Shown: positions 63,603 through 64,000 of the stretch, in pieces
Layout: the number at the start of each line of letters is the position of its first letter
Position numbering within the stretch: the stretch's first letter is position 1
NCBI RefSeq assembly: GCF_000519205.1
Contig: NZ_JAFB01000022.1
Span: 1 to 64,000 of the forward strand
DNA from: Amycolatopsis taiwanensis DSM 45107
GTDB lineage: Bacteria > Actinomycetota > Actinomycetes > Mycobacteriales > Pseudonocardiaceae
DNA: 64,000 nt
Reading direction: 5' to 3'
Made by a program: the position numbers and the translations under genes
Notes under the pieces: generated by a model
The model's database searches: none
What the model was told of the DNA's origin: nothing
What the model saw: the letters and a program-made list of their open reading frames with translations, nothing else

Positions 63603-63664
63603 TTCGTGCCGTAACGCGGCCGGGAACATCGCAGACGCGCAACTACGCCGAGGAGGCGTCTTTC

Positions 63665-64000
63665 GTGACCGTCGTGGCAGAGCATCCGACAATCCCCAAG
63701 GTGCCCGGCAGTCTGCCGATCGTTGGGCACACCCTTCGCATGGTGCGCAATCCCCTGAAGTTCGCCAGCGAGGCCGCCGCGCTCGGGCCGATCGCGCGGA
63801 TATACCTCGGGCCGAAAATGGCCTATATGGTCAGCAACCACGAGCTGCTCTACGAGATCCTCGTGCGTCAGGCCAAGAGCTTCGAGAAGGGCAGACACTT
63901 CGAGCGGGCCCGCCCGCTGCTGGGCAACGGGATCCTGTTGTCCTCCGGCAGCTTCCACCGCCGGCAGCGGCTGATCATGAACCCGGCGTTCACAAAGGAC
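63665..64000 (+). CDS. Cytochrome P450, pentalenene-oxygenase-like, cut by the window edge
   Basis: The visible 112 residues begin VTVVAEHPTIPKVPGSLPIV and continue GHTLRMVRNPLKFASEAAAL, GPIARIYLGPKMAYMVSNHE, FEKGRHFERARPLLGNGILL and SSGSFHRRQRLIMNPAF. This is the N-terminal part of PtlI-type P450s, where the same PGxLPxxGH, FDKGGPxxDRxRxLxGNGL and HRRQRRLxxPAF blocks occur; those enzymes oxidise sesquiterpenes. The haem region lies outside the window. GTG 63665 follows GAGGAGG. It is divergent from the polyprenyl synthase operon and supports a terpenoid product. Confidence 0.85.
   Translation, partial: MTVVAEHPTIPKVPGSLPIVGHTLRMVRNPLKFASEAAALGPIARIYLGPKMAYMVSNHELLYEILVRQAKSFEKGRHFERARPLLGNGILLSSGSFHRRQRLIMNPAFTKD

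Larger units (their letters stand above)
62873..63664. other. Bidirectional control region of the biosynthetic cluster
   Basis: This 790-base stretch lies between the divergent polyprenyl synthase and P450 genes. The right half has a good promoter (63391-63419), a 20-codon reading frame and two hairpins ahead of the P450. The left half should hold the promoter of the long minus-strand operon, but no clear boxes stand out. Other open frames here do not look like proteins. Confidence 0.5.

Overview
The window is high-GC DNA with actinobacterial features: SD-led GTG and TTG starts, four-base stop/start overlaps, Tat signals, many TetR regulators, and type I PKS and deoxysugar genes. A double-hairpin repeat present twice, and the gene types overall, suggest a Pseudonocardiaceae-like actinomycete. 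That placement is inferred from gene content, not tested.

Left part (1-18.8 kb) is an accessory patchwork. It begins with a cut-off IS630-type transposase. Next come a secreted SwmB-like protein, a Tat-exported DyP-like protein, a TPR protein and a copper/oxidase cluster (CopC, multicopper oxidase, membrane protein, CopD-like protein, second membrane protein). A minus-strand run follows with a DyP peroxidase, two uncharacterised genes and a BASS transporter, then a YeiH/LysR divergent pair. Scars lie between these genes: IS5-like, IS256-like, SDR and methyltransferase fragments, a 232-bp inverted-repeat element, and a pair of inverted copies of a 28-bp repeat around the copper genes.

Middle part (18.8-38.8 kb) is a CoA-ester catabolic region. 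It holds a cupin, acyl-CoA dehydrogenase, FAH-family hydrolase, MHS-type transporter, biotin-dependent acyl-CoA carboxylase alpha and (7 kb away, opposite strand) beta subunits, two SDRs, a CitE-like lyase, two MaoC hydratases, an acyl-CoA ligase, an EthD-type protein and an ene-reductase. A TetR regulator sits inside it. Related ACGAACG...CTCGT palindromes lie in front of most transcription units, so the genes look like one regulon. A four-carbon sugar-acid kinase and an erythronate dehydrogenase-like protein follow.

38.9-46.1 kb holds a divergent NAD-dependent DNA ligase with a repeat element inserted in frame, a membrane protein with a divergent TetR, two bacterial PH-domain proteins and a PMT/ArnT-like glycosyltransferase.

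Right part (46.1 kb to the window end) is a biosynthetic gene cluster. On the minus strand it encodes a polyprenyl diphosphate synthase, P450, NDP-sugar 3-ketoreductase, NDP-hexose 2,3-dehydratase, EryCIII-like glycosyltransferase, the two halves of a thiamine-diphosphate E1 dehydrogenase, a second P450, a PapA-like acyltransferase and a KS-AT-DH-KR-ACP polyketide synthase. A third, terpene-type P450 starts divergently and runs off the end. The set suggests a glycosylated terpenoid carrying a polyketide acyl group, perhaps on a two-carbon-branched deoxysugar. The terpene cyclase and the early sugar genes are not in the window.
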